DNA from: Acinetobacter rudis | GTDB taxonomy: Bacteria > Pseudomonadota > Gammaproteobacteria > Pseudomonadales > Moraxellaceae | Assembly (NCBI RefSeq): GCF_000829675.1 | Contig: NZ_BBRX01000001.1 | Location: forward strand, 62,001 to 126,000 | Direction of reading: 5' to 3' | DNA length: 64,000 bases | Part shown: positions 62,712 to 64,000 of the stretch, piece by piece | How positions within the stretch are numbered: the first letter of the stretch is position 1 | How the letters are laid out: every line of letters starts with the position of its first letter | Translations under genes and position numbers: made by a program | Notes under the pieces: model-generated | Told to the model about the DNA's origin: nothing | What the model saw: the letters and a program-made list of their open reading frames with translations, nothing else | Database searches by the model: none

Positions 62712-63092
62712 ATGGATGAAATTTTTATAGAAGATCTGCGTGTTGATACTGTAGTTGGCTGTTTCACTTGGGAACGTCAAATTATTCAACCGCTATCTCT
62801 AGATATCACTGTACGCACCTGTTTAAAGAAAGTCGCTCATTCAGATGAGTTAGATGACACATTAAATTACGCATTAATGTGTGAGATTGCTACGGACACG
62901 ATTCAACAAGCAAAACCCAAAATGTTGGAACATGCTGCACAATTAGTTGTTGAGCAGTTGTTTTCTCGTTTTAATGCCATTGAATCTATCCGTATTGCGA
63001 TTCGCAAGCCCGCTATTATTGCCCAAGCACAAGCTGTAGGAATACGTTTTGAACGCCACCGACATGACCTATGCACTCGCCCTAGCGAGTAA
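62712..63092 (+). CDS. folB: dihydroneopterin aldolase
   Basis: This 126-residue folate enzyme has FIEDLRVDTVVGCFTWERQIIQPL at the start (read in parts), DDTLNYALM and VRIAIRKP-type ending (ESIRIAIRKP). It cleaves dihydroneopterin to 6-hydroxymethyl-dihydropterin. It overlaps folK by 29 nt. Confidence 0.93.
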   Translation: MDEIFIEDLRVDTVVGCFTWERQIIQPLSLDITVRTCLKKVAHSDELDDTLNYALMCEIATDTIQQAKPKMLEHAAQLVVEQLFSRFNAIESIRIAIRKPAIIAQAQAVGIRFERHRHDLCTRPSE

Positions 63093-63510
63093 TCTTCATC
63101 CTGAACAGCATTTTCGAGAAGTATTTGCTGCGCTTGAACAACTCGGGGCAGTGCAATATTCTCCAATTTATCAAATCCCATGCCGTGATGGTGTGGGCGC
63201 TGATTACTGGAATGCTGCGTGTATTTTGACCTGTGCTTTGACGCCAGATCAAATTCAAAACTTGTTTAAACAATGGGAAGCTGATTCTGGACGGGTGCGA
63301 CCATCACACCATATTAGTTTAGATATTGATTTGATCGCTTGGGGCAGTCATCTGGACCAAATGCAGTTTAATCCTAAAAAAATGCCCTTAGCATTGGATG
63401 TTAAGATTCCACTTGCTCAGCTATGGCATCATTCTCTATTTGAGCATCAGACACATCACTTTCCTTTGATAAAACTGACGCAAACATCAGTAGATTTGGT
63501 TTCAGCTTAA
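63064..63510 (+). CDS. folK: 2-amino-4-hydroxy-6-hydroxymethyldihydropteridine diphosphokinase
   Basis: This 148-residue protein has the HPPK features SPIYQIPCRDGVG, DYWNAACIL, and DIDLIAWG (catalytic Asp pair). The start is the ATG at 63064 (MTYALALASN); a TTG at 63049 extends the frame but is out of family. It pyrophosphorylates the FolB product. Length is close to E. coli FolK (159). Confidence 0.92.
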   Translation: MTYALALASNLHPEQHFREVFAALEQLGAVQYSPIYQIPCRDGVGADYWNAACILTCALTPDQIQNLFKQWEADSGRVRPSHHISLDIDLIAWGSHLDQMQFNPKKMPLALDVKIPLAQLWHHSLFEHQTHHFPLIKLTQTSVDLVSA

Positions 63511-63944
63511 ATTTTTTGTTAAAAGCTCTGAGCTGATCAAGGCTGATTTTCTTGTATTTATTGTACAAAGTGGCAATTTTACGACTTTGTACATCTCGCT
63601 ATATCAACAGACAATTCAATTAAGAAAGCACTGTTCTGGGCTAAGTAAATGTACTTACCTTAATATTTTGTTGTTTTGACTCTGTAAAATAAAAAATTTA
63701 CGCAAAATTTACGCCAACAAGGCCTCTGCAACATAGCGATTTTACGGCAAGTTTTCCGATACTGCGAACTGGAGTTGTTCCGTTATATCAAGGTATCTAC
63801 AAACATGTGCTTAGTTCATATTCGCGATCAGGTCATTCGATTTGATTCGCGCAGACCGCATGATCGCTTCAATATTATTACTGACAATAATCAACATCAC
63901 TTCGTAGCGATAACAGCTATTGGCCAACAACAAGGAGAACCATC
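63511..63944. promoter_or_regulatory. gap after folK with an inverted repeat (63562-63593)
   Basis: 434 bases carry no convincing gene. A perfect inverted repeat of 10 nt, TGTACAAAGT (63562-63571) and ACTTTGTACA (63584-63593), spans 32 bp. It looks like an operator for a dimeric regulator of the gene starting at 63945; no T-run follows, so it is not a terminator. Confidence 0.55.
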
Positions 63945-64000
63945 ATGTGGGTCTATGCCTTGTTATTGATCATAACAATCTTAATTGCAATTCCTTTAGC
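63945..64000 (+). CDS. start of a membrane-anchored protein (cut by window end)
   Basis: The ATG at 63945 follows an ideal ribosome-binding site (aaggag, 8 nt). The first 18 codons encode a hydrophobic helix (MWVYALLLIITILIAI). Too little remains to name it. Confidence 0.6.
   Translation, partial: MWVYALLLIITILIAIPL

Noticed and set aside
63775-63969. 64-codon frame just before the window end
   Set aside because: It starts at a TTG without a ribosome-binding site, overlaps the well-supported start at 63945 in another frame, and has a composition unlike a protein.

Overview
The window reads as a chromosomal segment of a low-GC gammaproteobacterium, most likely an Acinetobacter. The reasons are gene orders and protein sequences typical of that genus: rpsA-ihfB-lapA-pyrF, rpsF-rpsR-rplI followed by dnaB and alr, cyoABCDE, divergent ppsA/ppsR, and a stand-alone malate synthase G. 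The species cannot be fixed by reading alone. Most of the window is ordinary housekeeping DNA with strong rho-independent terminators. Several starts are GTG or TTG, chosen from ribosome-binding sites or family alignment (pyrF TTG, alr GTG, ppsA TTG).

Layout. 1-2.7 kb: end of rpsA, ihfB, a LapA-domain protein and pyrF. 3-8 kb: a type VI secretion (T6SS) island with vgrG, a cargo-like gene and a beta-propeller lipoprotein; the last two are each broken by a frameshift near a homopolymer. 8.3-13 kb: lysine exporter lysO, zapE and glcB. 13.3-18 kb: a three-gene operon of a DoxX-like protein, an RND adaptor and an RND pump. 18.3-24 kb (minus strand): a WYL regulator, alr, a lipoprotein, dnaB, and the ribosomal genes rplI-rpsR-rpsF. 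24-28 kb: two envelope proteins of unknown role and a methyltransferase. 28-33 kb: the cytochrome bo3 quinol oxidase operon. 33-38 kb: a GYF/RDD membrane protein, ppsA facing ppsR, and a secreted protein. 38.5-43.6 kb: a porin, then aspT and aspartate 4-decarboxylase, which together form a proton-motive aspartate-to-alanine cycle. 43.7-47.8 kb: azlCD, a lipoprotein, ychF and a GST.

47.8-51.9 kb is the accessory part and the most interesting stretch. A unit of about 330-360 nt occurs three times in the same orientation. Two copies are nearly identical over 230 nt; the third is diverged. Its core forms a 7-bp helix with an 18-nt loop in all copies, and three of the seven base pairs differ between copies as compensatory double changes. 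This is strong evidence for a conserved structured RNA. Copies 1 and 2 are each followed by a perfect tandem array of a different octanucleotide, and each array has exactly 14 units. Copy 3 is followed by only a single unit of the copy-1 octamer. Directly after the second array lies a small stand-alone protein with the His/Cys pattern of CHAT/caspase-like peptidases.

51.9-64 kb: an Lrp/AsnC regulator, an RDD protein whose conserved C-terminus was lost through an 11-bp tandem duplication, and a DUF4349 lipoprotein. Next come an FAD oxidoreductase and an AraC regulator, divergent from an acyl-CoA catabolic set (SDR, acyl-CoA dehydrogenase, acyl-CoA synthetase). The window ends with a MoeB/ThiF-family protein, a UbiB-family kinase, folB, folK and the start of one further gene.
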